54,833 bases of DNA from NCBI GenBank assembly GCA_015065215.1, contig SVQT01000008.1, positions 1-54,833 on the forward strand, in the 5' to 3' direction. Of this stretch, positions 42,721 through 52,203 are shown in pieces; within the stretch, counting starts at the first letter, position 1; each line of letters opens with the position of its first letter. The position numbers and the translations under genes were made by a program. Source of the DNA: Oscillospiraceae bacterium. Its GTDB lineage: Bacteria; Bacillota; Clostridia; Oscillospirales; CAG-272. Below the pieces are notes generated by a model. That model saw only the letters and a list, made by a program, of their open reading frames with translations, did not search any database and was not told the origin of the DNA.

Positions 42721-43893
42721 TTAAATGCGGGCCACGCCGGTTTTGCGCGCCACCTCAATGACGGCCTTGGCCACCACATCGGCCACACGCTTATCGAGGG
42801 CGGGAGCGATGATGTTTTCTTCGCTGAGCTCTTCATCGCTAATCAGCGATGCCAGCGCATAGGAGGTTGCCACCTTCATTTCCTCGTTGATGCAGGTGGC
42901 GCGGCAATCCAACGCGCCACGGAAGATACCGGGGAATGCCAGCACGTTGTTGATCTGGTTGGGATAGTCGCTTCTGCCGGTGCCTACCACGCGGGCGCCA
43001 GCCTGCTTGGCGAGGTCGGGCATAATCTCGGGGGTGGGGTTCGCCATCGGGAAAACAATGGGATCGCTCGCCATGCTCTGAATCATTTCAGGGCTGACAA
43101 TATTGGGGGCGCTGACACCGATGAACACATCGGCGCCCTTCATAGCATCTTTCAACGTTCCCTTTTGACGGGAGCGATTGGTCACCAGTGACAACTCGCG
43201 GTGGGCGGGGCTGAGCGTCTCGTCCCCCTCGCAGATGATGCCGAAGCGATCCACCATCGTCAGGTGCTTGACACCGATATTCAGCAAATGCTTACCGATA
43301 GCGGTGCCCGCCGAGCCGGCACCGTTGATCACCACCTGAACCTCATCCACCTTCTTTTTCACCACCCGCAGGGCGTTGATGAGCGCTGCTGCCACAACAA
43401 TGGCGGTGCCGTGCTGATCGTCGTGAAAAACCGGAATGTCGCAGATCTCTTTGAGGCGCCTTTCAATTTCAAAGCACCGAGGAGCGGAAATATCCTCCAG
43501 ATTGATGCCGCCAAACGAGCCGGAGATCAACTGAATGGTACGAATAATTTCCTCTGTATCCTTGCTCTTGATACAAATGGGGAATGCGTCTACACCGGCG
43601 AATTCCTTGAACAAAGCGCATTTGCCCTCCATGACGGGCATGCCTGCCTCGGGCCCAATGTCGCCAAGACCGAGTACCGCGGTACCGTCGGTGATGACCG
43701 CCACCAGATTGGAGCGACGCGTCAGCTCAAAGGATTTGGTAATATCCTTTTGAATTTCCAAGCAAGGCTCGGCAACGCCGGGGGTATATGCCAGAGAGAG
43801 GTCGCGGCGGTCGTTGACGTTCACGCGGGAAACAACCTCGATCTTCCCGCCCCATTCGTAGTGTTTTTTCAGCGATTCCTGTCTGATGTCCAT
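42721..43893 (-). CDS. NAD(P)-dependent malic enzyme
   Basis: 390 residues, the short bacterial form. Catalytic Tyr36 in LAYTPGVAEPC, Lys91 in VMEGKCALFKEF, metal ligands in FHDDQHGTA, and NAD-binding GAGSAGTAIGKHL. It decarboxylates malate to pyruvate with NAD(P)H formation in the cytoplasm. No phosphotransacetylase-like domain follows, unlike the long MaeB form. AAGGAGG precedes the ATG. The promoter at 43991-44019 has T-tract repeats upstream. Confidence 0.95.
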   Translation of the reverse strand: MDIRQESLKKHYEWGGKIEVVSRVNVNDRRDLSLAYTPGVAEPCLEIQKDITKSFELTRRSNLVAVITDGTAVLGLGDIGPEAGMPVMEGKCALFKEFAGVDAFPICIKSKDTEEIIRTIQLISGSFGGINLEDISAPRCFEIERRLKEICDIPVFHDDQHGTAIVVAAALINALRVVKKKVDEVQVVINGAGSAGTAIGKHLLNIGVKHLTMVDRFGIICEGDETLSPAHRELSLVTNRSRQKGTLKDAMKGADVFIGVSAPNIVSPEMIQSMASDPIVFPMANPTPEIMPDLAKQAGARVVGTGRSDYPNQINNVLAFPGIFRGALDCRATCINEEMKVATSYALASLISDEELSEENIIAPALDKRVADVVAKAVIEVARKTGVARI

Positions 43894-43990
43894 TTGTGTT
43901 TCCTCCTTTTCCGCGCCGCTCTTTTTTTGCTAAAAAGGCAACGGCTTCTCGAGGCTTTTCATAGCGCTCATTTCCAAAAAATACGTGCCT

Positions 43991-44019
43991 ATTATAGCAC
44001 AATGAAATGCCGATTGCAA
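43991..44019 (-). promoter_or_regulatory. promoter of malic enzyme gene
   Basis: Minus strand: TTGCAA (44014-44019), 17 nt, TATAAT (43991-43996), leaving a leader of about 90 nt. Confidence 0.8.
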
Positions 44020-44043
44020 GGGGGTTTCAGAGATTTTTTGTGC

Positions 44044-44109
44044 GTTATTTTTTTGACAAATTTATGTTATTTTTTTGTCAATTTTATGTTATTTTTTTGA
44101 CAAAAAAAG
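44044..44109. repeat. three 22-bp tandem repeats with phased T-tracts
   Basis: GTTATTTTTTTGACAAATTTAT-type units at 44044, 44066 and 44088, exactly 22 bp apart; the second reads GTCA for GACA and the last drifts at its end. They lie just upstream of the malic enzyme -35. Confidence 0.75.
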
Positions 44110-44140
44110 CACCAAAAAAACCGCGGTTTTTTTGGTGCTT
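44107..44140 (-). terminator. 34-bp perfect palindrome, terminator of BNR gene operon
   Basis: AAGCACCAAAAAAACCG and its exact complement are directly adjacent; TTTTTTTG follows on the minus strand. Confidence 0.85.
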
Positions 44141-44187
44141 TTGAGAGAAAAACGCAAAACACAACGACATCTTCTCAAAGGCAACAC

Positions 44188-45294
44188 TTATTGATAAAGA
44201 TCGGCAATCTCGCCGTCATAGAGCCCTAATTTAGAGACGATCCGACCAAGATAGCTACCTTCGTCGGTCACCTCTCCCCGCAGAATATCCGACTCGGTCA
44301 CGCGGCTGACCAAAATTTCTCTGGCGTAGCTCTGCGCCTCCTCCAGGCTTTTCTTATTGCAGCCGCGCTCGCGGTCATAGGTGATATACAGATAGCCGTC
44401 CTCTCCCTCGGATACATCGGGATAGGAGACCGCACTTCTACCGTCCAGCAGGAGCTTCGCACACCACGTTTTGCCCTCATCCTCCGAGAGCAGGGCAGTG
44501 AGATTATTGCGCTTGGTAAAGTTCACATGGTTGATCAGCAGGATTCTGCCCGACTTTAAGCGACGGATGTGAAAGCGAGAGGAGGGACCGCCAAGGCCGC
44601 TATCTCTGCCGGGGGTCCAGGTATTACCGCCATCCGAGGAATAGGAAACGCCGATGCCATAAAAGGTGCGCACCAGCATCATCAGCCTGCCATCCTTGAG
44701 CTCAATGAGCATATGCTCGTCAAAGCTGCGATCCGGCACATCTGCGGCACCCAAACGGGTAAAGCTTTTGCCGTTATCGGAGGTCTTGTACACAAAAGAG
44801 CCCTTCTCCGGCGTTTTGCTGTCAAACGATTCGGGCAGTGTTGTGCGTATGCCGTGATTCCACACCGCTATGGGAAGCAGCCAGCTACCGTCACGGCACA
44901 CAATTGGCTTGTTCATCATAATATCGTTACCCACAAAGAAAGGCTCGCTCCAAGAGAGCTGCTCGGCATCGGGGTCCTCGCAAATGCTGGCCCAAAGACC
45001 GTCATCGGGGCAGATAGACCAGGTCCACCAAAGCCGACCGAGGGGGTCGATCCAAAGGCAAGGGTCGAAGCAACGGTGCCCCTCCAGAAAGGTGGCGGCG
45101 ATCGGCTCGCTATATCTCAAGCCATCACGGCTTTCCACCAGCATGCAGTAGTTGCCGATCTCCTCCTTGATGCCGCCGCTATAAAAGGTAACAAAAACTC
45201 TTCCCTTTTTGGTCACCTCGATACTGGGGATGCCCTGCCAGATGCGTTTTTGGGTTATAAACCGCTTTAATTCATTCTTATCGGTAATCAGCAT
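44188..45294 (-). CDS. sialidase-superfamily (BNR/Asp-box) beta-propeller protein
   Basis: 368 residues with Asp-box repeats TSDNGKSFT, SSDGGNTW and SEDEGKTW, spaced as in six-bladed sialidase propellers, and internal Arg residues in LVRTFYG and SRFHIRR. No signal peptide, so it acts in the cytoplasm, on imported oligosaccharides or sugar acids, or is not a sialidase sensu stricto. AGGAGG precedes the ATG. It lies 21 nt downstream of the alpha-galactosidase gene, in one operon. Substrate unknown. Confidence 0.82.
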   Translation of the reverse strand: MLITDKNELKRFITQKRIWQGIPSIEVTKKGRVFVTFYSGGIKEEIGNYCMLVESRDGLRYSEPIAATFLEGHRCFDPCLWIDPLGRLWWTWSICPDDGLWASICEDPDAEQLSWSEPFFVGNDIMMNKPIVCRDGSWLLPIAVWNHGIRTTLPESFDSKTPEKGSFVYKTSDNGKSFTRLGAADVPDRSFDEHMLIELKDGRLMMLVRTFYGIGVSYSSDGGNTWTPGRDSGLGGPSSRFHIRRLKSGRILLINHVNFTKRNNLTALLSEDEGKTWCAKLLLDGRSAVSYPDVSEGEDGYLYITYDRERGCNKKSLEEAQSYAREILVSRVTESDILRGEVTDEGSYLGRIVSKLGLYDGEIADLYQ

Positions 45295-45315
45295 TTTTGC
45301 CTCCTTTTATGTTTT

Positions 45316-47376
45316 CTATACCGTTTTACGAATATCAAGCAAAACTGCCGTATTTTGACGCAGCAAGGTCACGCAGATCCCCCGTTCACACAGCACCGCT
45401 GTCGCACCATGATCCATCGGATACAAAACACGCACCGATGTCCCCTGAACGGGAAGCGTTACGGCCTCTTCGTCGGCATCCAATCGCCACACGGCCAACA
45501 AAACGCGCTCCTCATCACAACACAGCCCCAAGGCTCGCCAAGAATCTCCCGGCCGCGGCAGACCCAAGGGCCAAAAGGGCAAGGCAGCGGGCAGACACGA
45601 GCGGTAAGTCTTATAGGCAGCCACACCTTCACGCACCGCAGTTAAGGCATCCTCGCCCAGCTGCGTCAGCTTGCCGGAAAGATGGATGCGTTGTAGCATA
45701 GCGTTGATCATATTCATCGCCGCCGCATCTCTGTCCGCGTTTGCCAAGGGATAGCTCCATATGGCCGCTTGCTCCGGCAGAACGGCTGTAGGAGCCGCCA
45801 CTGCGATGGCCGTCATCTTGCGGTAATCAGTCTGATCGGTCACCGATTGGATGTGAGCCCGCTCCAACATGGCGTAATCCATACGCATGCCGCCGCTGCT
45901 GCAATTTTCCCAGACCAGATCGGGGTATTTTGCCAAGATCCCATCCAACCAATCCAGATAGGCACGGTTGTGTTGCAGGAGACCGTCGCCGAAGCTGTCG
46001 GCATCCACCTCGGTGCCGATGCCCGCATCGATATTATAGTCCATTTTGATATAGCCGACGCCGTACTCACGCACCACCCGATCCACCACAGCCGTGGCAT
46101 GGGCACGCACCCGCGGATGGCGGAAATCCAGCTGATAGCGTCCATGGTCAATGATGCGCTTGCCGTGGCGCAGGAAAAAGCATTCGTCCTCCCACTCCTT
46201 TGCCAGTGGACATTGGATGCCCATGACCTCCAGCTCCAGCCAGATGCCCGGCACCATTCCCTTCTCACGGATATAGTCAAATATCCTTTCGATTCCGTTT
46301 GGGAAACGCCAATCGCAAGGCTGCCACTCGCCCACCGTTTCCCACCAGGTACCGTTGGCATACCAGCCCGCGTCCATGCAGTAGTATTCCGCGCCGGCGG
46401 CGGCCGCCGCATCGATCATGGGCAGCTCCTTTTCCTCGGTGGGATCTGCACACAGGCAGTTCATGTAATCATTGAAGATGACAGGCATCCCCACATTGAC
46501 GGCACTCCCGCCAAAAAGCCTGCGTCGATATGTTGTCAGCTCAGCCACCGCACGCTCAAAGTCTGCCCCAACGCTTAGTGCCACGGGCACCGACGTAAAG
46601 CGCTCTCCTGGCTTTAACTCCTTGTACCAATGGTTCTCCTGCTCCGTGGGACCGCTGATCCTGACATACAGCATATTAGAAAGCTCACTGATCTCCCATT
46701 GCCAGGAACCCGAATGCTCGATCTGCCAGAGCCAGCACCGCCCGGTATCCGCGTTCTGCACCGCGCCCATAGGCAAGCACTCCTTACCCGACCAGGTGCC
46801 GGTATTGGAGACCGTATAACGCTTGGTGCTGGAGGAGGACAGACGCCACAGCCCCAGCTCCTGCATATCGTACCACTGCCAGTTACATTCCCGCACGGTG
46901 CTGTTATGCGGAACGGCCACACGCACAGCCTTTTCAAGAACAGGAGCGTCCCCGTCATCCAAGCCGGTATAGGCAAAGCTGCTGACGTACTCCAGCCCCA
47001 AAGGTTCGGTACCAATGTTTTCGATCTCGCAAAAAGCACGCACGGCACAGATCTCATCATAAAATCTGTAGCTGATCCATGTGTTCATACGCCCGTCGGA
47101 TAGCAAAAACACAACACGTTTGCCGTCTTTTTCTGCAAAGACGCTGTGCGATACATATTTCAGCTCTCGTGAGCCGTAGCTACCCGTATGCTTCATGCCG
47201 TGGTGGTCATCCGCATTTTCACCTGCGATATGCACCTCCACCAAGGGGCACCATTTGGCCTTTTTCACACGCTCATCGGTCGCAGTGCCGTAGCAAAAGT
47301 GCCGCAGCATCGCTCTGCCGCTTTCCTCGATCTCTACGATAAAGGTCATGTTGCCTTGAGAAAAATCAAAAGTCAT
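45316..47376 (-). CDS. GH36-type alpha-galactosidase
   Basis: 686 residues from the ATG at 47376 (GAGGTG upstream). An N-terminal beta-supersandwich (about 1-290) is followed by a (beta/alpha)8 barrel (about 295-600) with the nucleophile Asp446 in YIKMDYN and the acid/base Asp514 in SVTDQTDY, plus WENCSSGG. These are the GH36 catalytic signatures. A C-terminal beta domain follows. No signal peptide, so it works on imported alpha-galactosides. First gene of an operon with the BNR protein. Confidence 0.93.
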   Translation of the reverse strand: MTFDFSQGNMTFIVEIEESGRAMLRHFCYGTATDERVKKAKWCPLVEVHIAGENADDHHGMKHTGSYGSRELKYVSHSVFAEKDGKRVVFLLSDGRMNTWISYRFYDEICAVRAFCEIENIGTEPLGLEYVSSFAYTGLDDGDAPVLEKAVRVAVPHNSTVRECNWQWYDMQELGLWRLSSSSTKRYTVSNTGTWSGKECLPMGAVQNADTGRCWLWQIEHSGSWQWEISELSNMLYVRISGPTEQENHWYKELKPGERFTSVPVALSVGADFERAVAELTTYRRRLFGGSAVNVGMPVIFNDYMNCLCADPTEEKELPMIDAAAAAGAEYYCMDAGWYANGTWWETVGEWQPCDWRFPNGIERIFDYIREKGMVPGIWLELEVMGIQCPLAKEWEDECFFLRHGKRIIDHGRYQLDFRHPRVRAHATAVVDRVVREYGVGYIKMDYNIDAGIGTEVDADSFGDGLLQHNRAYLDWLDGILAKYPDLVWENCSSGGMRMDYAMLERAHIQSVTDQTDYRKMTAIAVAAPTAVLPEQAAIWSYPLANADRDAAAMNMINAMLQRIHLSGKLTQLGEDALTAVREGVAAYKTYRSCLPAALPFWPLGLPRPGDSWRALGLCCDEERVLLAVWRLDADEEAVTLPVQGTSVRVLYPMDHGATAVLCERGICVTLLRQNTAVLLDIRKTV

Positions 47377-47408
47377 GTGCACACCTCACCCCTATTATGT
47401 TTGCCTAC

Positions 47409-47437
47409 ATCTTATCACAAAAGCACCGAAATTTCAA
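47409..47437 (-). promoter_or_regulatory. promoter of alpha-galactosidase operon
   Basis: Minus strand: TTGAAA (47432-47437), 17 nt, TAAGAT (47409-47414). Confidence 0.65.
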
Positions 47438-47472
47438 GACATTTTTGTAGCAAAACAGGATATTTATTCAGC

Positions 47473-47504
47473 AAAAAGCCGCCGTCGGACATCCGACAGC
47501 GGCT
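47473..47504 (-). terminator. terminator of small unknown gene
   Basis: GTCGGA/TCCGAC with outer AGCCGC/GCGGCT arms; TTTTTG follows on the minus strand. Confidence 0.85.
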
Positions 47505-47508
47505 ACTT

Positions 47509-47814
47509 TTACATGGCACTTTTCTTCAGTTTGAGATCAAGCCAGGTAAGACCCAGGGAAAATGCGTCATGCAAGCCGTTTTTGATACCGCTTTGCACTG
47601 TGGCGCGGTCCGGATCTTTTGCGTCCACAATCTGAATCATCACCTTATCCGGCACCTTTTCCCCCGCTTCGTCTTTATAAGAAACGATCTCCAAAACCAA
47701 CACAAACGGATCGTTGTTCAGATCGCCGTAAATGATGGTGTTTTCCTCTCTCACCAAAGGCTTTCCCTGATATTGCAGATATTCGCCTTCTACCTTTTTC
47801 TTGGTTTCTGCCAT
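47509..47814 (-). CDS. conserved-looking small protein of unknown function
   Basis: 101 residues from the ATG at 47814 (AGAGAGG upstream; a longer frame crosses the promoter). No family recognised. It is acidic and soluble, with strand-like stretches EGEYLQYQGKPLVREENTIIYGD and PFVLVLEIVSYKDE, and an amphipathic C-terminal part ending LDLKLKKSAM. It has its own promoter and terminator, so it is a real single-gene unit. It lies between the alpha-galactosidase operon and the glycyl radical enzyme cluster. Confidence 0.75.
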   Translation of the reverse strand: MAETKKKVEGEYLQYQGKPLVREENTIIYGDLNNDPFVLVLEIVSYKDEAGEKVPDKVMIQIVDAKDPDRATVQSGIKNGLHDAFSLGLTWLDLKLKKSAM

Positions 47815-47847
47815 AGTTCTGCCTCTCTTTCCTAAAATATCTTCTAT

Positions 47848-47876
47848 AGTATAGCACGCGCCTTTGCAAAAGTCAA
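47848..47876 (-). promoter_or_regulatory. promoter of small unknown gene
   Basis: Minus strand: TTGACT (47871-47876), 17 nt, TATACT (47848-47853). Confidence 0.75.
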
Positions 47877-47897
47877 TGCCTTTTGGATAAAAGCCGT

Positions 47898-48833
47898 TCA
47901 AGCACGGTTCAAACGACGCATATCCTCGTCGCTGAGCGTCAGCTCCACGCCTTTGAGGTTATCCAAGAAATGCTCTACACGCGAGGAAGCGAACAGCGGG
48001 ATCACACGGGGGAACCCCTCGCAGCGATGCAAATTTACCATCCAAGCCACCACCAGGGCACTGGTGTTAACCCCCTTCTCCTTAGCCATCGCGCGAACGG
48101 TCACAAGACGGTCGCCGACGATATAATCGGCGGGAATACGCTCGTCGATCTCATATCCGCCCTTGGCAAGGCAGGAATAAGCCACCAGAGGAATATCCTT
48201 ATCCACCAGATAGCGCAACCGTTCTCTGCTTACCGTCTCATTAAAAATATACTTTGGCGCCATATCGGCTCTGGGGTGCAGATAGGTGAATTTCTGCTGC
48301 ATCACCGTATAAGGGGTCTGCCCTTTAGCGGCGGCGATGGCATTGGCCTCGGCAAAGCGCCAGGTGTCATAGTTACTGCCGCCGAGATGGAGCACCTTCC
48401 CCTTTTTCACCAGCCGGTCAAAGGCCTCCATCGTTTCCTCGATGGGGGTATCGGTATCATCGGTGTGCGCATAGTAAAGATCCACATAGTCGGTGCCGAG
48501 CTTGCGCAGCGACTCGTCGATCCAGTATTCAATCTGCGCCGCTTTCAGCCCCGCGCCCTCGCCGTGACGGTCAAAGCCCACCTTGGTGGCAAGCACCACC
48601 CTGTCACGGCAACCCCGGTCACGAAGCCACTGGCCAAGCAGGGTCTCGCTTTCGTCGCCAGTACCCGCCCAGTGCGCGTAATTGTTAGAGGTGTCGATAA
48701 AATTGCCACCCATATCCATATAGGCATCCAGTACCCGATAGGCCGCTTCCCGAGGGGTGGTCGTGCCGAAATTCATTGCGCCAAGAGCTATCGGCGCAAT
48801 CTCAAGACCGTTAGAAATTAGGAGCTTTTTCAT
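47898..48833 (-). CDS. aldo/keto reductase
   Basis: 311 residues from the ATG at 48833. AKR barrel with the catalytic set Asp (NFIDTSNNY), Tyr in that motif, Lys (LATKVGFD) and His (YYAHTDD). The NADP-binding end is IPLFASSRVEHFLDN. It reduces aldehydes or ketones, or oxidises alcohols, with NAD(P)H. It is 18 nt downstream of the glycyl radical enzyme gene and probably handles its product or substrate. Confidence 0.9.
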   Translation of the reverse strand: MKKLLISNGLEIAPIALGAMNFGTTTPREAAYRVLDAYMDMGGNFIDTSNNYAHWAGTGDESETLLGQWLRDRGCRDRVVLATKVGFDRHGEGAGLKAAQIEYWIDESLRKLGTDYVDLYYAHTDDTDTPIEETMEAFDRLVKKGKVLHLGGSNYDTWRFAEANAIAAAKGQTPYTVMQQKFTYLHPRADMAPKYIFNETVSRERLRYLVDKDIPLVAYSCLAKGGYEIDERIPADYIVGDRLVTVRAMAKEKGVNTSALVVAWMVNLHRCEGFPRVIPLFASSRVEHFLDNLKGVELTLSDEDMRRLNRA

Positions 48834-48851
48834 ACCGTTTCTCACTTTCTG

Positions 48852-51071
48852 TTATTTAAAGCGTTCAATGATGTCGTCCTGCAGATCCTTGCAGATGTCC
48901 ACAAAAATGCCGCTGTAGCCGGTCACGCGCACGCGCAGATCGCGATGCCGATCCGGGTTTTGCTGCGCATCCATCAGATCCTTGGCGCCGACTGCGGAGA
49001 CCTGCGCGTGCAGGCCGCCGTTGTTGAAATAGGTGGCAAGAACCGTGCCAAAGAGCCGATGCCCCGCCTCGCCCGCAAACTGTCGGGGATCAACATCCAA
49101 ATTCAGCGCGCCGGACAGTATCCCATCGGGGGGGAGATGGAGCATGGCGTTAAGCATGGCCGTGGTGCCATTGATGCAGGAGCCGTTGGCAGGGCGGCTG
49201 TTTTGCGAATAGGGGGTGCCCGCAAGGCGCCCGTCCACGGTGGCACCTGCAGCCTGCCCCGCCTTCAGATGCCATGTGTCGCTTTGCAAACACGGCTCCA
49301 GGAACAGGCCGTATTTTTCAAGATAGGGACGGCTCTTTTCGATCACGATCCCCATGGTGCCCTCTGCCATGCGCTTGGCGTGACTGTTGGAATGGGGGGT
49401 GTCACTGCCGTATTTTTCCACGCCGCGGCAGAGCGCTAGCACCTCGGGATAGCCCTCAAAGTTGGCATCTGCGGCATCCAGCAGTTGCCGCAGGGTCAGC
49501 TTTTTTTGCAAAAAGATCAGCTGATCTGCCACGATCATGCAGTCCACGGTGCTGCCGAACATATAGAAGGATTGGAACTCGTAATGGTATTTGGCACCTG
49601 CCGAATGGCAGCTTGCGGTGCGTACCGAATGGGCGGAGAAGCAGTCGTTATAAGTCAGCACGGCAGCAGGACGGCGGCGGCGCACCTCCAGCTCCCGCTC
49701 CAGCTGCCGCAGCTTGCGCTCCACGTAGTCGCTCCACTTGGCAAAAAATCCCTCGTAAAGATCCTCCACGGTCAGCTTCGGGCGGTCTGCCAGCTCCCTC
49801 ATGACCTCCATCAGCACCATAGGCCAGCCACCCTTGTGACGGTAGCGCATATAGGGCACGCAGATCGCCTTTTTCTCCTCGTCGGAGCAAAAGCACTCGT
49901 AACGTGCGGCGGAGGGGCCGATCGCCATCCAGGAGCCCATCGTGCCAAGCCCCGGCCAATTGCAACCGACATGCACGTAGTCCTCGATGGCCTCCTCGGG
50001 CAAGCCGATGCGACGGAAGGTCCTTTTCATATTGTCATCGTTGTAATACATCAGAGAGGCGCTGGCAAGCGAGCGCCCGACCAGCATTTCCCAGAGCCGC
50101 GGATGCTTTTGATCCATACCCGGATAATACCGCACCACCATCACGGGGTTTTTGAAGGCGGGAACGATCCGCTCGACGAGAAGATAGGTCAGGTCGTTGA
50201 CCGCATCCTCACCCCGGACGGTGCCGCCCAGCAGCAGGTACTGCGGCGCGTCAAAGTTACAAATTCTATCAAACGTGGTAGAGTTTTTCGCGTCTCCCAC
50301 CTGATGCTCGCCCCTGCCCATAATCAGATTGTGCTTGCAATAATAATCGGTGATCAGCGCGCCCGCCTCCTCTCGCGTAAGCCGACCTGCGGCGAGATCT
50401 GCGGCATACAGGGGGTAAAGCAGCTGATCCATCCTGCCCAACGTCAATGTGGGATTGAGGGTGATATAGGCGCAGTTGATAAAGGCGACCGTCCACAAAA
50501 GCTGCAGACCGGAGTAAAAATCGTCAGGGCGCTCGGTGGCGGCCTTACGGAGATTTTTCGCCACACGGGTCATGCCCTTTTCATCGGCGGCATCGGCATA
50601 GCGCAGCATGAAATCGCGGATCGCATCATAGATCTCCAGTACGCCGCGCAAGAAAATGCGCTCCTCCTCGTCCGTCTTTTCCGCAAGGGAGGCGAGTGCC
50701 GCCTCGCGCAGCCCGGGCAGCCCCCGACTGATCAAGTTTTCCCAATCGTAGCTGCAATGTCCGCAGGAGGGGAACGTCCTCGATTGCCTGGGATTGTCGG
50801 GATGAGCGCGGAACTCCTGAAAGATCTGCTCCTCCTCGGCGGTGAGCAGGCGATCCACGCAGCGCCCCGCGATCAGATCATAGGGCTCCAGCGGCACCGA
50901 CACGCGAGAAAGCAGCTTTGAGAGCATTGCGGAAAAGCGCAAGGGGTGCGGCAGCTCCTTCCCCTTTGATTTGATCTCATTCAATATAAGCAAGCGCTCG
51001 GCGCTGGTAGCAAGCATCGGTTTTTCGGTCAACGCGGTGATCGCTTCTCTGACATTTACTTGATCAGTCAT
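48852..51071 (-). CDS. glycyl radical enzyme of unassigned reaction
   Basis: 739 residues, with PFL-like domain and glycyl-radical domain. The radical Gly718 is in RVTGYSGIFVD, preceded by the conserved NNGGLHAQVSAVGAKDLMDAQ. DGRLAGTPYSQNSRP (613-627) is the usual mid-C-terminal block. The likely thiyl Cys370 is in HVGCNWPGLG. Diol dehydratases, CutC and similar enzymes have GCVE with a catalytic Glu two residues after Cys; here that position is Trp372, so this is not a standard dehydratase. It needs a radical-SAM activase, and none is in the window. GGGAGG precedes the ATG. Middle gene of the operon with a DMT transporter and an aldo/keto reductase. Confidence 0.9.
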   Translation of the reverse strand: MTDQVNVREAITALTEKPMLATSAERLLILNEIKSKGKELPHPLRFSAMLSKLLSRVSVPLEPYDLIAGRCVDRLLTAEEEQIFQEFRAHPDNPRQSRTFPSCGHCSYDWENLISRGLPGLREAALASLAEKTDEEERIFLRGVLEIYDAIRDFMLRYADAADEKGMTRVAKNLRKAATERPDDFYSGLQLLWTVAFINCAYITLNPTLTLGRMDQLLYPLYAADLAAGRLTREEAGALITDYYCKHNLIMGRGEHQVGDAKNSTTFDRICNFDAPQYLLLGGTVRGEDAVNDLTYLLVERIVPAFKNPVMVVRYYPGMDQKHPRLWEMLVGRSLASASLMYYNDDNMKRTFRRIGLPEEAIEDYVHVGCNWPGLGTMGSWMAIGPSAARYECFCSDEEKKAICVPYMRYRHKGGWPMVLMEVMRELADRPKLTVEDLYEGFFAKWSDYVERKLRQLERELEVRRRRPAAVLTYNDCFSAHSVRTASCHSAGAKYHYEFQSFYMFGSTVDCMIVADQLIFLQKKLTLRQLLDAADANFEGYPEVLALCRGVEKYGSDTPHSNSHAKRMAEGTMGIVIEKSRPYLEKYGLFLEPCLQSDTWHLKAGQAAGATVDGRLAGTPYSQNSRPANGSCINGTTAMLNAMLHLPPDGILSGALNLDVDPRQFAGEAGHRLFGTVLATYFNNGGLHAQVSAVGAKDLMDAQQNPDRHRDLRVRVTGYSGIFVDICKDLQDDIIERFK

Positions 51072-51083
51072 TTGCTTCCTCCC

Positions 51084-52049
51084 TTACAGAACGCTCATCA
51101 TCACGATACCGCCAAGTGCGATCAGCGAACCGGTGATGCTGCGCCAGTTCGGCTTTTCTCCAAAAAAGAGCATGGCTGTGATGTTGACGGTGATCAGGCA
51201 CCCACCCTTGGTGACGGGGTACAGCACCTGCGGATCCATGCCGAAGTCATTGGTGGCGACGGTCTGGAAATAGCTGGCGGCAAACAGGCACACCGCCATG
51301 ATAAAAATATGGATCATCGGCTTACCGCAGGTGGCAAAAAGCCCCTTGACGTATTGCGTTTTCGGGGTATCCGACTGCTTGCGGTACTGCCAAAGCGCAA
51401 AGGCGATAAAGCAGAGCAGCAGAATAAGCGCCGCAAACACGTAGGTGTAAAAATGATACACCGATTTGGCGTAAAACACACCGTGATGGCAGATACCGAC
51501 CTCGGTATAATACTGCTTGTAGAGCTGCTGGAAGAAGCCTGAAAGTCCGTCACCGAGGGCAGCGATCAGCACCAGCAGCACGCCGAGCGGGCCCGGCCTT
51601 TTGCCGGTATCCTTGCTGTACCCTGCCAGCACGGCAGTGGCGGCCAGTATCAGGGCAAAGCCCCCCATCTTCCAGGGCGAAATGGCATCACCGAACATAA
51701 AAAAGCACAGGATGGCAGGCAGGATGGAGCCGATGGTCAAGGACACGTCCACCGTGACCAACGGATTTTTTTGGATCGCCAGCAGCCAACCCGCAAGGAA
51801 TGCCGCATTGGCAGCACCCGCCCCAACCGTGATCCAGAGCATGGCAGGCTCTACGGCAAGCTGATCCCCCGCCCGCTCAACAAATACCACCGCGAGACCG
51901 ATCGCGATGCAAAACAGCATGCGCAGCAGGTTGAAAAGCAGCGAATCCCCCGTCGAGGTCACGTAGCTGCTGGTCTTCTTACCGCAATAGCCCTTTACGG
52001 TCAGGCAGATCAATGCCAGAAACAAAAACAAAAACGCCAACGGATCCAA
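51084..52049 (-). CDS. DMT superfamily (EamA-like) transporter
   Basis: 321 residues from a TTG at 52049 with AGAGGG 7 nt upstream. About ten membrane helices in two halves, with internal repeat features SIGS/TIGSILPAILCFFMFGDAISPWK and MLFFGEKPNWRSITGSLIALGG, the paired EamA ends. It probably imports the substrate or exports the product of the glycyl radical enzyme, whose gene starts 12 nt downstream. First gene of the operon, divergent from an AraC regulator. Confidence 0.85.
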   Translation of the reverse strand: MDPLAFLFLFLALICLTVKGYCGKKTSSYVTSTGDSLLFNLLRMLFCIAIGLAVVFVERAGDQLAVEPAMLWITVGAGAANAAFLAGWLLAIQKNPLVTVDVSLTIGSILPAILCFFMFGDAISPWKMGGFALILAATAVLAGYSKDTGKRPGPLGVLLVLIAALGDGLSGFFQQLYKQYYTEVGICHHGVFYAKSVYHFYTYVFAALILLLCFIAFALWQYRKQSDTPKTQYVKGLFATCGKPMIHIFIMAVCLFAASYFQTVATNDFGMDPQVLYPVTKGGCLITVNITAMLFFGEKPNWRSITGSLIALGGIVMMSVL

Positions 52050-52079
52050 GCTATCACCCTCTCAACTGTTATTGCCCTC

Positions 52080-52085
52080 ATTATA
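52080..52085 (-). promoter_or_regulatory. -10 of transporter/glycyl radical enzyme operon
   Basis: TATAAT on the minus strand with no good -35 (TGGCAT at the right distance), consistent with activation by the divergent AraC protein. Confidence 0.5.
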
Positions 52086-52151
52086 GCAGAGCCGCCTCGG
52101 CAATGCCATATATTTTTGTGCATAAACCTGGATTTTTCCAAACCAAAAGTG

Positions 52152-52180
52152 TTGCCAAGCGGCACGAAAGACTGTATAAT
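52152..52180 (+). promoter_or_regulatory. promoter of AraC regulator gene
   Basis: TTGCCA (52152-52157), 17 nt, TATAAT (52175-52180). Confidence 0.75.
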
Positions 52181-52203
52181 AAGGGAGATATGGAGGTGAT
52201 CGC

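Noticed and set aside
44044..44109. CRISPR-like array
   Set aside because: The 22-bp units are directly adjacent without spacers and there are no cas genes in the window.
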